Below the pieces are notes generated by a model. The model did not search any database. It saw nothing but the letters and a program-made list of their open reading frames with translations, and was not told where the DNA came from. Positions 1 to 5,657 of a stretch of DNA of 7,822 bases are shown piece by piece (within the stretch, counting starts at the first letter, position 1; every line of letters begins with the position of its first letter). The DNA is from a bacterium (GTDB lineage Bacteria > UBP14 > UBA6098 > B30-G16): positions 1 to 7,822 of the forward strand of contig JAUXEQ010000064.1 of the NCBI GenBank assembly GCA_030620455.1, read 5' to 3'. The position numbers and the translations under genes were made by a program.

Positions 1-104
1 AATATATTATTAAAAGTTGTAAAGAATCAAGAATTTTGGGTTGTTTCATAAAAAATCGCACGAAAAATTTAATTCAACAGGAATGAATTCTATATGCAAA
101 TGAG
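1..104. other. AT-rich intergenic stretch at window edge
   Basis: No reading frame of useful length is seen. It lies downstream of the minus-strand TraR/DksA gene, where a terminator would be expected. The only symmetry I see is a weak AATTC/GAATT pair around 71-90 without a U-tract, so no terminator is called. Confidence 0.5.
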
Positions 105-488
105 CTAAACAGCTAATCCATTTTTTTCAAGCTTTTCCTGGCAGTTAAGACAGTTCTCGGCATATGGTATAGCTTTTAATCTTTCATTTTCAATAGCTTC
201 ACCGCATACTAAGCATTTTCCATAAGTTCCTTGTATAATCCTAAAAAGAGCGGCATCTATAGCATCGATAAACATTCGCTGATGTTCCGCGATTGTAATA
301 GATCTTTCCTGTTCATCTGTTACGCTGCTCATATCCGCTGGATGAGTTCTGAAAGCAGAAACCTGACCAAGACGTTCTCTAACGTTTATAGATAGACTTT
401 CCCGTTCGAATTTTTCTAATTCCTCAACGAGTTCTTTTTTTAATTCCAATAAAAGCTTCTCAAACTTGTCTAATTCTCTTTTACGCAT
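105..488 (-). CDS. TraR/DksA family C4 zinc-finger protein
   Basis: This 127-residue protein belongs to the TraR/DksA family, whose best-known members bind the RNA polymerase secondary channel and modulate transcription initiation with ppGpp. Residues 1-40 are a charged, probably coiled-coil helix. The segment THPADMSSVTDEQ at 48-60 corresponds to the coiled-coil tip, with acidic residues D52, D58 and E59. A second helix leads to GTYGKC and a four-cysteine zinc finger, C92-x2-C95 and C113-x2-C116. E. coli DksA is longer (151 residues), so this is the shorter form common outside Proteobacteria. The ATG start has a strong Shine-Dalgarno sequence (GGAGGA, complement of 492-497). It is transcribed divergently from the leuD-like gene. 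Family membership is firm, but whether it acts as a true DksA at rRNA promoters cannot be told from sequence. I leave the symbol blank for that reason. Confidence 0.9.
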   Translation of the reverse strand: MRKRELDKFEKLLLELKKELVEELEKFERESLSINVRERLGQVSAFRTHPADMSSVTDEQERSITIAEHQRMFIDAIDAALFRIIQGTYGKCLVCGEAIENERLKAIPYAENCLNCQEKLEKNGLAV

Positions 489-514
489 ATTTCCTCCACA
501 ATTTTCGGAAACAA

Positions 515-543
515 ATTTTATAATTATACTCTGTTAAAGTCAA
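515..543 (-). promoter_or_regulatory. Sigma70-type promoter for the TraR/DksA gene
   Basis: On the minus strand TTGACT (complement of 538-543) is followed by a 17-nt spacer and TAAAAT (complement of 515-520). Each hexamer has one mismatch to the vegetative consensus. Transcription would start near 508, leaving a leader of about 20 nt with the Shine-Dalgarno sequence. Confidence 0.6.
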
Positions 544-601
544 GTTATTTATGTATTTTTGCTGGAATTTATCATTTATGTAACTTCTATTTAACTCAGT
601 C

Positions 602-628
602 TTGACAGTTCTATATTTTGAGTATTTC
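602..628 (+). promoter_or_regulatory. Possible promoter upstream of leuD-like gene
   Basis: A perfect TTGACA at 602-607 lies in the divergent intergenic space. The best -10 is poor (TATTTC at 623-628, 15-nt spacer), so only the -35 hexamer is convincing. It is the only candidate I see for the plus-strand cluster. Confidence 0.25.
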
Positions 629-683
629 TTGATTTATCAAAGAAAAGTGTTTTCGAAAAAAAAAAGCAACATGAGAGGTGCCC

Positions 684-1226
684 ATGAAAAAGTATGTAAT
701 AAACAATGTAATCGAAGGTCGAGTGTGGGTTATTCGGGATAAAGTGGGTAATCCGATCGACGACATCGATACCGACATGATCTATCATAATAAACATCTT
801 GCGATAACAGACATAAACGAAATGGGGAATTATGCCTTTGGTAATTTGAATGATTGGAAAGATTTTCCAATGAAAGCAAACCCGGGAGATATTTTAGTCG
901 TAGGTGAGAATTTCGGAGCAGGATCCTCGAGGCAGCATGCAGTAGACTGCTTTATTGCACTGGGAATTGTTGCTATCGTTGGTGAAAGCTTCGGTGCAAT
1001 ATATTATAGAAACGCAGTTAATGCTGCTCTTCCTATTTTTGTCGTTAAGGGAATTATGAATTCAAAAATTGCATCTGGCAATGTTATTCAAATAAATATT
1101 ATTTCTGGGAAGCTCTATGATAAAACTGGGAATTTCGAGTTGCCATCTGCGATACCATTATCCGACGTTCAGTTACAGATAATCGAATGTGGCGGGATTC
1201 TCCAATTAGCAACAAAAATCAAATGA
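684..1226 (+). CDS. leuD: Aconitase-family dehydratase small subunit (LeuD-like)
   Basis: This is a stand-alone swivelling small subunit of an aconitase-superfamily hydro-lyase. In leucine synthesis LeuD pairs with the Fe-S subunit LeuC to isomerise 2- and 3-isopropylmalate. The 180-residue protein carries the family signatures: DDIDTD at 26-31, GENFGAGSSRQHAVDCF at 74-90 (the GSSR phosphate or carboxylate-binding loop) and SFGAIYYRNAVN from 102. ATG 684 is preferred because AGAGG at 674-678 sits five bases upstream; a GTG at 678 would overlap that site and add two residues. The segment after DTD reads MIYHNKHLAIT instead of the usual IIPARYL form, in the region that helps set substrate specificity. 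The true substrate could therefore be isopropylmalate, homoaconitate or another 2-alkylmalate. No large subunit or other leucine gene is in the window. Superfamily assignment is firm; the symbol is provisional. Confidence 0.8.
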   Translation: MKKYVINNVIEGRVWVIRDKVGNPIDDIDTDMIYHNKHLAITDINEMGNYAFGNLNDWKDFPMKANPGDILVVGENFGAGSSRQHAVDCFIALGIVAIVGESFGAIYYRNAVNAALPIFVVKGIMNSKIASGNVIQINIISGKLYDKTGNFELPSAIPLSDVQLQIIECGGILQLATKIK

Positions 1227-1336
1227 TTTGAATTGTTTGTTGTTGGTTCGGAGATTTGATAGCGTATAACATAGAGTTTGCACAATCTATGGTTGATACG
1301 AGTTTAATAGTTTATGCAAGAAGTAATGGAAAATCA

Positions 1337-2194
1337 ATGATACAACTTATTGGAGCCCACATGTCTATTAGTGGTGGTGTAGACAAAGCCATCGATAGAG
1401 GAGAAAAGCTGGAATGTACTGCAATTCAGGTTTTTGTGGGAAGTAATTTAAGACTTTTCAGCAAGCCACTGGATTCAAAAACTTTGCGTTCTTGGTATGA
1501 GAAGTTAAAAAATGCAGAGTATTTGCAGGCTATTTTGGCTCATGCTGGATATTTTATAAATTTAGCTTCACCAGACAACGAAAAGTGGGGCAAATATATT
1601 GAAGCTCTTGCAGATGAATTAAACAAATGCGATCAACTTAGCATAGAAAATCTAACTCTTCATCCCGGTTCTACTTTAGGCGATTCAGTTGAATGGGGAA
1701 TAAAGCGAATTGCATCCGCAATTGATATTGTTTATGACAAATATAGGCCAAACTCGAATATTGCATTGGAAACCGATGCAGGTCAAGGATATCATATAGG
1801 ATGGCGTTTCGAGCATCTCAGGGATATAATAGAAGCTTCTGCTCATAAAGAAAAATTGAGAGTAGTTTTTGATACGGCGCATGCATTTGCTGCGGGATAT
1901 GATTTTACGAGCAAAACTAAATATGAAAAAATGTGGCATGAATTCGACGGTATAATTGGTTTGGAGAAACTTGTGGGGCTCCATATCAACGATTCTAAAA
2001 AATCATTGGGGACACGAAAAGATAGACATCAACATATAGGCAAAGGATATATCGGTGTCGAAGCTTTCAGATATATTATGCAGGACGCAAAGTTTATTTC
2101 TATACCCAAAATTCTCGAAACTCCCAAGGAGAACAATTGGGACAGATTGAATCTGAAACTTTTGTGGTATCTGGCAAATAAGAAACCAAATTAA
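1337..2194 (+). CDS. nfo: Endonuclease IV (AP endonuclease family 2)
   Basis: Endonuclease IV cleaves the backbone 5' of abasic sites in base excision repair, using three Zn ions in a TIM barrel. Counted from ATG 1337, the nine metal ligands fall on exactly the E. coli Nfo numbers: H69 (LAHAGYF), H109 (LHPGS), E145 (LETDAGQG), D179 and H182 (FDTAHAFAAGYD), H216 (LHINDSK), D229 and H231 (DRHQHIG) and E261 (ILETPKE). The length of 285 residues also equals the E. coli enzyme. This decides the start: the frame stays open back to a TTG at 1256, but the extra 27 residues resemble nothing in the family. The Shine-Dalgarno before 1337 is weak (TGGAAA). The 110-nt gap after leuD leaves room for a separate promoter (TTGCAC at 1278 with TTTAAT at 1303 is a poor candidate). 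ruvX follows after 16 nt. Confidence 0.95.
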   Translation: MIQLIGAHMSISGGVDKAIDRGEKLECTAIQVFVGSNLRLFSKPLDSKTLRSWYEKLKNAEYLQAILAHAGYFINLASPDNEKWGKYIEALADELNKCDQLSIENLTLHPGSTLGDSVEWGIKRIASAIDIVYDKYRPNSNIALETDAGQGYHIGWRFEHLRDIIEASAHKEKLRVVFDTAHAFAAGYDFTSKTKYEKMWHEFDGIIGLEKLVGLHINDSKKSLGTRKDRHQHIGKGYIGVEAFRYIMQDAKFISIPKILETPKENNWDRLNLKLLWYLANKKPN

Positions 2195-2210
2195 CGTTCT
2201 AGGACAATTT

Positions 2211-2666
2211 ATGAGTAGAGTGATGGGAATAGATTTCGGTTTAAAAAGAGTGGGTATAGCACTTTCTGATCCCGCAGGGAAAGTAGCGCTTCCATATACA
2301 ACACTGGAGGAGGAATCTGAAGAGAAGTTATTTAACCTAATCGTTTCAATTGTTAGGGAAAAGGATGTCAAATTAATAGTTTTAGGATTGCCGATTCATC
2401 TTTCTGGTGATGAGTCAGAAATGAGCGAACTTGTTAGGGAAGCTGGTCGTAGGCTTGAAAGAGAATTGAAGGTTAAAGTTGTTTATTGGGATGAAAGGTT
2501 GACGTCGAAGGAGGCAAGGCACATTTTGGTTAATGCCAAAAGGACATTTAGGAAAAAAGGTGTTTATAAAGGAAAGAAAAGTCATATCGATAAGATCGCA
2601 GCTACGTTGATTTTGCAGGGATATCTGGACTTAATACGGAAGGATGATTTCCACGATGAAATTTGA
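2211..2666 (+). CDS. ruvX: RuvX/YqgF-family RNase H-fold nuclease
   Basis: This 151-residue protein is of the YqgF/RuvX family. The family has an RNase H fold; it was first named a putative Holliday junction resolvase, and in E. coli and other bacteria it has been linked to maturation of the 16S rRNA 5' end. Signatures: GIDFGLKRVGIALSDP at 6-21 with D8, LGLPIHLSG at 58-66, WDERLTSKEA at 93-102 with E95, and SHIDKIAATLILQGYLD at 124-140 with D127. These supply the acidic active-site set. AGGA at 2201-2204 lies six bases before ATG 2211. The 3' end overlaps mltG. Adjacency of ruvX to mltG is a common bacterial arrangement, so translational coupling is likely. Confidence 0.93.
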   Translation: MSRVMGIDFGLKRVGIALSDPAGKVALPYTTLEEESEEKLFNLIVSIVREKDVKLIVLGLPIHLSGDESEMSELVREAGRRLERELKVKVVYWDERLTSKEARHILVNAKRTFRKKGVYKGKKSHIDKIAATLILQGYLDLIRKDDFHDEI

Positions 2667-3705
2667 TATTTTGAAAATTTTCAAGTGTGAATCTAAGCAA
2701 AAGAAACTGAAGATAATTGGAATTGTACTAATGTTTTTTGGTATATTAGTATTGTGGGTGTTATATCAAGCATTTGGAGAAAGCTCACCAATTCAATTTA
2801 AAAATCCTAAGTACATTGAGATTCCCGTTGGGTCTACAACATATAATGTAGCGAAAATTCTGGTTAGTGAGAAATTAATATATCGTCCTAGGCTTTTCAT
2901 TGTGCTTGCAAGGATTACCGGTTTTGATCGCAAACTTAGAGCAGGTTATTTTAAATTCGAATATCGTCCTTCTATGTGGGGAGTTATAGGTAAATTAACA
3001 TCGGGTGGTAGTTTTGATGTTAAACTAACTATTCCAGAGGCTTATACTATTTACGAGATTGGCTCATTAGTGCAATGTGAACTCAAAATAGATTCGTTGC
3101 AGTTTGTTACTGGATGTTCGGATACTAAAGTTTTGAGGAAGCTAAATATTTCAGCCTTATCGATGGAAGGATTTTTATTTCCGGAGACATATCTTGTGCC
3201 AAAGGATATCCAATCTGGAAGTCTAATCGTTCTAATGTACAATGAGTTCCAGCGACGTTGGCAGCCTGAATGGGATATTAGACTCGATGAGATCGAGTTT
3301 AGTAAACTTGATATTGTGATATTAGCATCGATTATCGAAGCTGAAGCTCATGTGAAAAATGAGCAAAGGCAGATATCATCGGTATATCACAATCGTCTGT
3401 CAAAAGGAATGTTGCTTCAGGCTGATCCGACTGTAGCGTATGGAATGGGTAAGATAAATCAACCGCTATTGATTAAGGATTTAAAAACTCCTTCGGTCTA
3501 TAACACTTATATTCACAGTGGATTACCTGCAGGACCTATATGTAATCCGGGTGAGGATGCAATTATTGCAGCATTATATCCAGAAACAACTAGTTATTTA
3601 TATTTTGTTTCTCGACGAGCTGATGGTACGCATAAATTCTCTCGAACACTTATAGAACATAATAAAGCCATACAGGAGATTAAAAGGAATCTAAGAAATA
3701 ATTGA
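2656..3705 (+). CDS. mltG: Endolytic peptidoglycan transglycosylase MltG
   Basis: MltG (YceG-like) is an inner-membrane lytic transglycosylase that cleaves nascent glycan strands and is thought to end their polymerisation. From ATG 2656 the product has 349 residues: a basic cytoplasmic start, one membrane segment at about 19-40, a LysM-like region at about 54-110 (EIPVGSTTYNVAKIL) and the catalytic domain. That domain contains MEGFLFPETY, ASIIEAEA, QADPTVAYGMG, YNTYIHSGLPAGPICNPG and YLYFVSRRADGTHKFS. The first Glu of ASIIEAEA (E228 from this start) matches the catalytic E218 of E. coli MltG. An in-frame ATG at 2644 exists, but GGAAGG at 2638-2643 abuts it with no spacing; the same site is 12 nt before 2656, so the later start is preferred. 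The gene overlaps ruvX by 11 nt. E. coli MltG is 340 residues, so the protein looks complete. Confidence 0.92.
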   Translation: MKFDILKIFKCESKQKKLKIIGIVLMFFGILVLWVLYQAFGESSPIQFKNPKYIEIPVGSTTYNVAKILVSEKLIYRPRLFIVLARITGFDRKLRAGYFKFEYRPSMWGVIGKLTSGGSFDVKLTIPEAYTIYEIGSLVQCELKIDSLQFVTGCSDTKVLRKLNISALSMEGFLFPETYLVPKDIQSGSLIVLMYNEFQRRWQPEWDIRLDEIEFSKLDIVILASIIEAEAHVKNEQRQISSVYHNRLSKGMLLQADPTVAYGMGKINQPLLIKDLKTPSVYNTYIHSGLPAGPICNPGEDAIIAALYPETTSYLYFVSRRADGTHKFSRTLIEHNKAIQEIKRNLRNN

Positions 3706-3796
3706 TTTAACATCATTATCTTGACTAATTTAATGAGTTTTATACATTTCACTTGTCACAGTAAAAGCGTGACTTAAATTCGACTCTTGGATTAAT
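3706..3796 (+). promoter_or_regulatory. Spacer between mltG and tRNA-Asp
   Basis: This 91-nt spacer must hold any mltG terminator and the tRNA promoter. TTGTCA at 3753-3758 with TTAAAT at 3774-3779 (15-nt spacer) is a possible tRNA promoter; TTGACT at 3721 with TACATT at 3743 is an alternative. GTCAC 3755-3759 can pair with GTGAC 3769-3773, but no T-run follows, so I do not call a terminator. Confidence 0.25.
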
Positions 3797-3871
3797 GGGG
3801 TCGTGGTGTAGCTTGGTAAACACGTCGGCCTGTCAAGCCGAAGATCGCCAGTTCAAATCTGGTCGACCCCG
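3797..3871 (+). tRNA. tRNA-Asp (anticodon GUC)
   Basis: A full cloverleaf can be drawn. The acceptor stem pairs GGGGTCG 3797-3803 with CGACCCC 3864-3870, with discriminator G3871, as expected for tRNA-Asp. The D stem is GTGT 3806-3809 with ACAC 3820-3823 around loop AGCTTGGTAA. The anticodon stem is TCGGC 3825-3829 with GCCGA 3837-3841, and the loop CTGTCAA gives anticodon GTC at 3832-3834. The T stem is GCCAG 3847-3851 with CTGGT 3859-3863 (one G-T pair) around TTCAAAT. The 3' CCA is not encoded. It follows mltG by 91 nt on the same strand. Confidence 0.97.
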
Positions 3872-4016
3872 TTATTTGAGAATTTTGTATCCAGCAAGTC
3901 GATTAAATATTAATTGTAGCTTGGCAAACACGTCCCGACATTATCATTGGAAACCATGACTATCCTATACAGTTCCTTCGATATTTGATCCATCTTGCGC
4001 AGGATTTTGTCAATGC
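3872..4016. other. Intergenic relic region after tRNA-Asp
   Basis: No intact gene is present. It contains a tRNA D-arm fragment at 3915-3934 and the end of an open minus-strand frame (3910-4059). I see no tRNA terminator with a T-run. Confidence 0.5.
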
Positions 4017-4059
4017 GTGCGGCGTAAATATGCTCGATGTACAGGTTTGTCCTTTCATA
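3910..4059 (-). pseudogene. Open 49-codon frame without start, possible gene relic
   Basis: Directly after the stop codon of a sorting-domain tail (complement of 4060-4062), the same minus-strand frame stays open for 49 codons to a TAA at 3910-3912. It contains a charged, helix-like segment, EHIYAARIDKILRKMDQI and then SKELYRIVMV. It has no plausible start codon or ribosome site of its own. Its last seven codons are the complement of the tRNA-Asp-like fragment. It reads like real protein sequence but I do not recognise a family; it may be a decayed gene joined to tRNA sequence, or chance. Confidence 0.25.
3915..3934 (+). repeat. Partial copy of tRNA-Asp D-arm region
   Basis: TGTAGCTTGGCAAACACGTC matches tRNA-Asp positions 3807-3826 at 19 of 20 bases, the only change being T to C within the D loop. 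Similarity stops at both ends, and no acceptor, anticodon or T arm follows, so it is a fragment and not a second tRNA gene. The match length and its location about 108 bp from the parent argue against chance. Confidence 0.7.
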
Positions 4060-4136
4060 TTATTTCAAATACACAATCCTCTTTCTCGCTGTCTATCTCT
4101 TGAATTGACTATTGTTCCGCCCCGTCACCATCTGAA
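4017..4136 (-). repeat. 120-bp repeat, copy 1: sorting-domain tail
   Basis: This block aligns over equal length with 7703-7822 at roughly 85% identity by eye. On the minus strand both read into the end of a T9SS-style sorting domain: QMVTGR followed later by RIVYLK and a TAA stop at 4060-4062 here, and by TTSKKIVYLK-stop in the other copy. This copy has an in-frame TAG just before the last ten residues, so it is decayed. Homology continues past the stop codon into non-coding sequence, so the repeated unit is larger than the coding tail. It ends at TCTGAA, the first bases of the inverted-repeat element. Confidence 0.6.
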
Positions 4137-4249
4137 CCACGGATAACACGGATTAGAAGATTTCACGGATAACCCACATCCCCACCAAATGGTGGTTAGT
4201 GGTTGTGAATCCCAGTTAATCCGTTAATCTGCGTAACCTGTGGTTCAGA
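4131..4249. repeat. 119-bp inverted-repeat element (MITE-like)
   Basis: The ends are perfect 10-bp inverted repeats, TCTGAACCAC at 4131-4140 and GTGGTTCAGA at 4240-4249. Imperfect symmetry continues inward through direct motifs of the CACGGAT and GGATTA type. The centre carries CCACCA-AA-TGGTGG at 4182-4195. No coding sequence is inside. It begins one base beyond the last base of the relic stop codon at 4250-4252 and separates two sorting-domain relics. It could be a non-autonomous mobile element or a 3'-end transcript structure. CACGGATTA-type repeats recur in many environmental genomes. Confidence 0.6.
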
Positions 4250-4513
4250 CTATTTCAAATACACCACCCTCTTGCTCGCCATCCATCCATTTTCCATCCT
4301 CGTCCTCACCAGATACATCCCCGATGCAATTGTTTCATCGGGTTGCCAGATGAATGTGTGGTGCCCTGAACAAGGCGCTGTTGCGCCTCGCCCTGTAACA
4401 AGGGGCATCAGCCCCTTGTTCACAACAACATTCCCCCGTAAGTTGTATATCTTAGTTTACTTTCCCTCCGATGTGGTAATGGCTACAATAAATTGAACGG
4501 GTTCGGGAATCTT
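4250..4513 (-). pseudogene. Relic B: T9SS-style C-terminal sorting domain
   Basis: The minus strand encodes a decayed sorting domain of the Por secretion tail style, a C-terminal beta domain that directs export through a type IX-like system. In order it reads PVQFIVAITTSEGK, an in-frame TAA (complement of 4457-4459), TKIYNLRGNVV, then NKGLMPLVTGRGATAPCSG, HHTFIWQPDETIASGMYLV and SKRVVYLK with stop at 4250-4252. The NKGL to APCSG part is translated from two palindromes and is not normal domain sequence. The internal stop and the lack of any upstream passenger domain make it non-functional. It lies 32 nt downstream of the methyltransferase stop, so it is not that gene's C-terminus. The family call rests on my memory of such tails. 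Confidence 0.65.
4373..4420. repeat. Paired palindromes inside relic B
   Basis: Two hairpins lie in tandem: AGGCGC-TGTT-GCGCCT at 4373-4388 and a 10-bp stem AACAAGGGGC-ATCA-GCCCCTTGTT at 4397-4420. They split the sorting domain between IYNLRGNVV and HHTFIWQ while keeping the reading frame. Their size and GC-rich stems resemble REP/BIME-type intergenic palindromes. Confidence 0.7.
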
Positions 4514-4545
4514 TATTCTTCAGTAGTTCTTGTGTTTTCTATGTA

Positions 4546-5208
4546 TTAGTCCCAATATACAATTGTCCATGTTGCAACAAAGCCGATAAAGCGATTTGGA
4601 AATATTTTGAATTCTCTGTAGCCCGATAATTTTAACATTTTTATTAATTCCCTACGGCTTAAAAGTCGCAAAGGATTTGTGTTTAATTTACCAGGTTCCA
4701 TTTCTGAACCCTTGACATTTCGCATTATCCAATAAAAGAACTTAAGGGGTAAATATCCCCCGAGAATTAAATATGTATGTGTTTCAATAGGGAAATATCG
4801 ATTCGGTGTCGTAATCATCCCTCTTCTACATGTCCTTCTTATCTCCATTAGAAAGGAAAGTTGTGCTTCTATATCACCCACATGTTCTAAAACAGCATTT
4901 GAAAAACCAATATCAAAACTTTTGTCTTGAAATGGAAATTTTCTACCATTATAGATTACAACATTGATTAATGGATACTTTTCTTTCATGGCTCGGAAAT
5001 TCTCAATTCCCAAAGCAGTAATTTGCTCGGGATAAGGATATTGTGATTCTAACAAGTTTTCATACCTGAAAACTTCCCTATCTGTTGGACCAATATCCAA
5101 TATTCTTTCCATTTTGGTAGGCTTCATATAGGAAAGAAACTGGTTGTATTTTTTGAGCCGCTGTTTAGGACCATATTTCTTTTTAAAATTTCCAATAATT
5201 CTACCCAT
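4546..5208 (-). CDS. Class I SAM-dependent methyltransferase
   Basis: This 220-residue protein has a Methyltransf_11-type Rossmann core. Motif I is ILDIGPTDREVF at 36-47, where GPTDR replaces the usual GxGxG loop. FPFQDKSFDIGFSNAVLEH at 91-109 covers the second acidic region and post-motif segment. ITTPNRYFPIETHTYL at 132-147 follows strand 5. The NAVLEHVGD and TPNR-FPIE-HT pattern marks a methyltransferase group often annotated near glycan or lipopolysaccharide genes, so a cell-surface or lipid substrate is possible. The substrate is not known from sequence. The segment LILGGYLPLKFFYWIM is hydrophobic and may sit at a membrane. The ATG is preceded by GAGGAG (complement of 5218-5223) at nine bases, a strong start. 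No partner biosynthetic gene is present in the window. Confidence 0.85.
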   Translation of the reverse strand: MGRIIGNFKKKYGPKQRLKKYNQFLSYMKPTKMERILDIGPTDREVFRYENLLESQYPYPEQITALGIENFRAMKEKYPLINVVIYNGRKFPFQDKSFDIGFSNAVLEHVGDIEAQLSFLMEIRRTCRRGMITTPNRYFPIETHTYLILGGYLPLKFFYWIMRNVKGSEMEPGKLNTNPLRLLSRRELIKMLKLSGYREFKIFPNRFIGFVATWTIVYWD

Positions 5209-5247
5209 CGAATATATCTCCTCGGTTAAAATATCCCTGATGAATCC

Positions 5248-5388
5248 TCAAAGTTTCTCATTTATTCCATTATTCCATCTGTATGACTCAATTAAAAAAA
5301 TTGATTTTCCAACATAGATGGCGTCTGTTACCCAGTATACTCCCGCCCCAATCACCATCGCAAACGAAAAAATGATAATGTTACGCAA
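5248..5388 (-). CDS. Possible 46-residue single-span membrane peptide
   Basis: A short open frame begins at TTG (complement of 5386-5388), six bases after AGGAAG (complement of 5395-5400), and ends at TGA 5248-5250, 39 nt before the methyltransferase start. The product starts RNIIIFSFAMVIGAGVYWV, a good membrane segment, followed by a polar tail with IESYRWNNG. The open frame extends upstream another dozen codons through a basic stretch (AIKRKYKL) without an ATG. It may be a genuine small membrane protein co-transcribed with the methyltransferase, or the last piece of a larger membrane protein cut off when the sorting-domain relic arrived. I recognise no family. Confidence 0.35.
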   Translation of the reverse strand: MRNIIIFSFAMVIGAGVYWVTDAIYVGKSIFLIESYRWNNGINEKL

Positions 5389-5402
5389 CTTATACTTCCT
5401 TT

Positions 5403-5657
5403 TTATTGCAAGTAAAATATCTTCTTACTCGCCGTTCTTCCGTCTTCCGTCCACGCTCTCACAAGATATGCGCCACTGGCAATTGTTTAATCGGATTGCC
5501 AGATGAATGTGTGGTGCCCTGAACAAGGCGCTGTTGCGCCTCGCCCTGTAACAAGGGGCATCAGCCCCTTGTTCACAACAACATTCCCCTGTAAGTTGTA
5601 TATCTTAGTTTACTTTCCCTCCGATGTGGTGATAGCACACGAGGAATTGAACGAGTT
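5403..5657 (-). pseudogene. Relic C: T9SS-style C-terminal sorting domain
   Basis: This is a second decayed sorting domain, highly similar to relic B. It reads NSFNSSCAITTSEGK (close to the usual PNPFNSSC start of such tails), TAA at 5610-5612, TKIYNLQGNVV, the palindrome-encoded NKGLMPLVTGRG and ATAPCSG, HHTFIWQSD, TAA at 5487-5489, TIASGAYLVRAW, then TASKKIFYLQ and a stop at 5403-5405. Both copies carry the first TAA at the same place, 69 codons before the final stop. Bases 5479-5630 match 4326-4477 without gaps, with three differences by eye. An open frame runs upstream to an ATG near 5846 but has no recognisable passenger domain. Confidence 0.65.
5526..5573. repeat. Paired palindromes inside relic C
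   Basis: The same two hairpins as at 4373-4420: AGGCGC-TGTT-GCGCCT at 5526-5541 and AACAAGGGGC-ATCA-GCCCCTTGTT at 5550-5573, identical in sequence and position within the sorting domain. Confidence 0.7.

Noticed and set aside
591..797. Minus-strand 68-codon frame over the leuD promoter and start
   Set aside because: It overlaps the leuD-like gene antisense, has no ribosome site, and its composition is that of an intergenic AT-rich stretch.
1256..1336. 27-residue N-terminal extension of endonuclease IV from TTG 1256
   Set aside because: All nine metal ligands match E. coli numbering only when counted from ATG 1337, and the extension shows no family similarity.
1685..2371. Two minus-strand frames antisense to nfo and ruvX
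   Set aside because: Shadows of strongly conserved plus-strand genes, with no family resemblance.
3051..3242. Minus-strand frame inside mltG
   Set aside because: Antisense shadow of an intact, well-recognised gene.
3755..3773. Intrinsic terminator after mltG
   Set aside because: The stem is only 5 bp and no T-run follows on either strand.
3901..3940. A second tRNA gene
   Set aside because: Only a D-arm fragment is present; there is no acceptor pairing, anticodon stem or T arm.
4272..4496. Plus-strand 74-codon frame
   Set aside because: It is the antisense of sorting-domain relic B; the minus strand gives the recognisable protein motifs.
5318..5506. Plus-strand 62-codon frame
   Set aside because: Antisense to the small membrane ORF and relic C, with no start signal.
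4373..5573. CRISPR or clustered repeat array
   Set aside because: The hairpins occur inside two duplicated coding relics more than 1 kb apart, not as regularly spaced short repeats with unique spacers.
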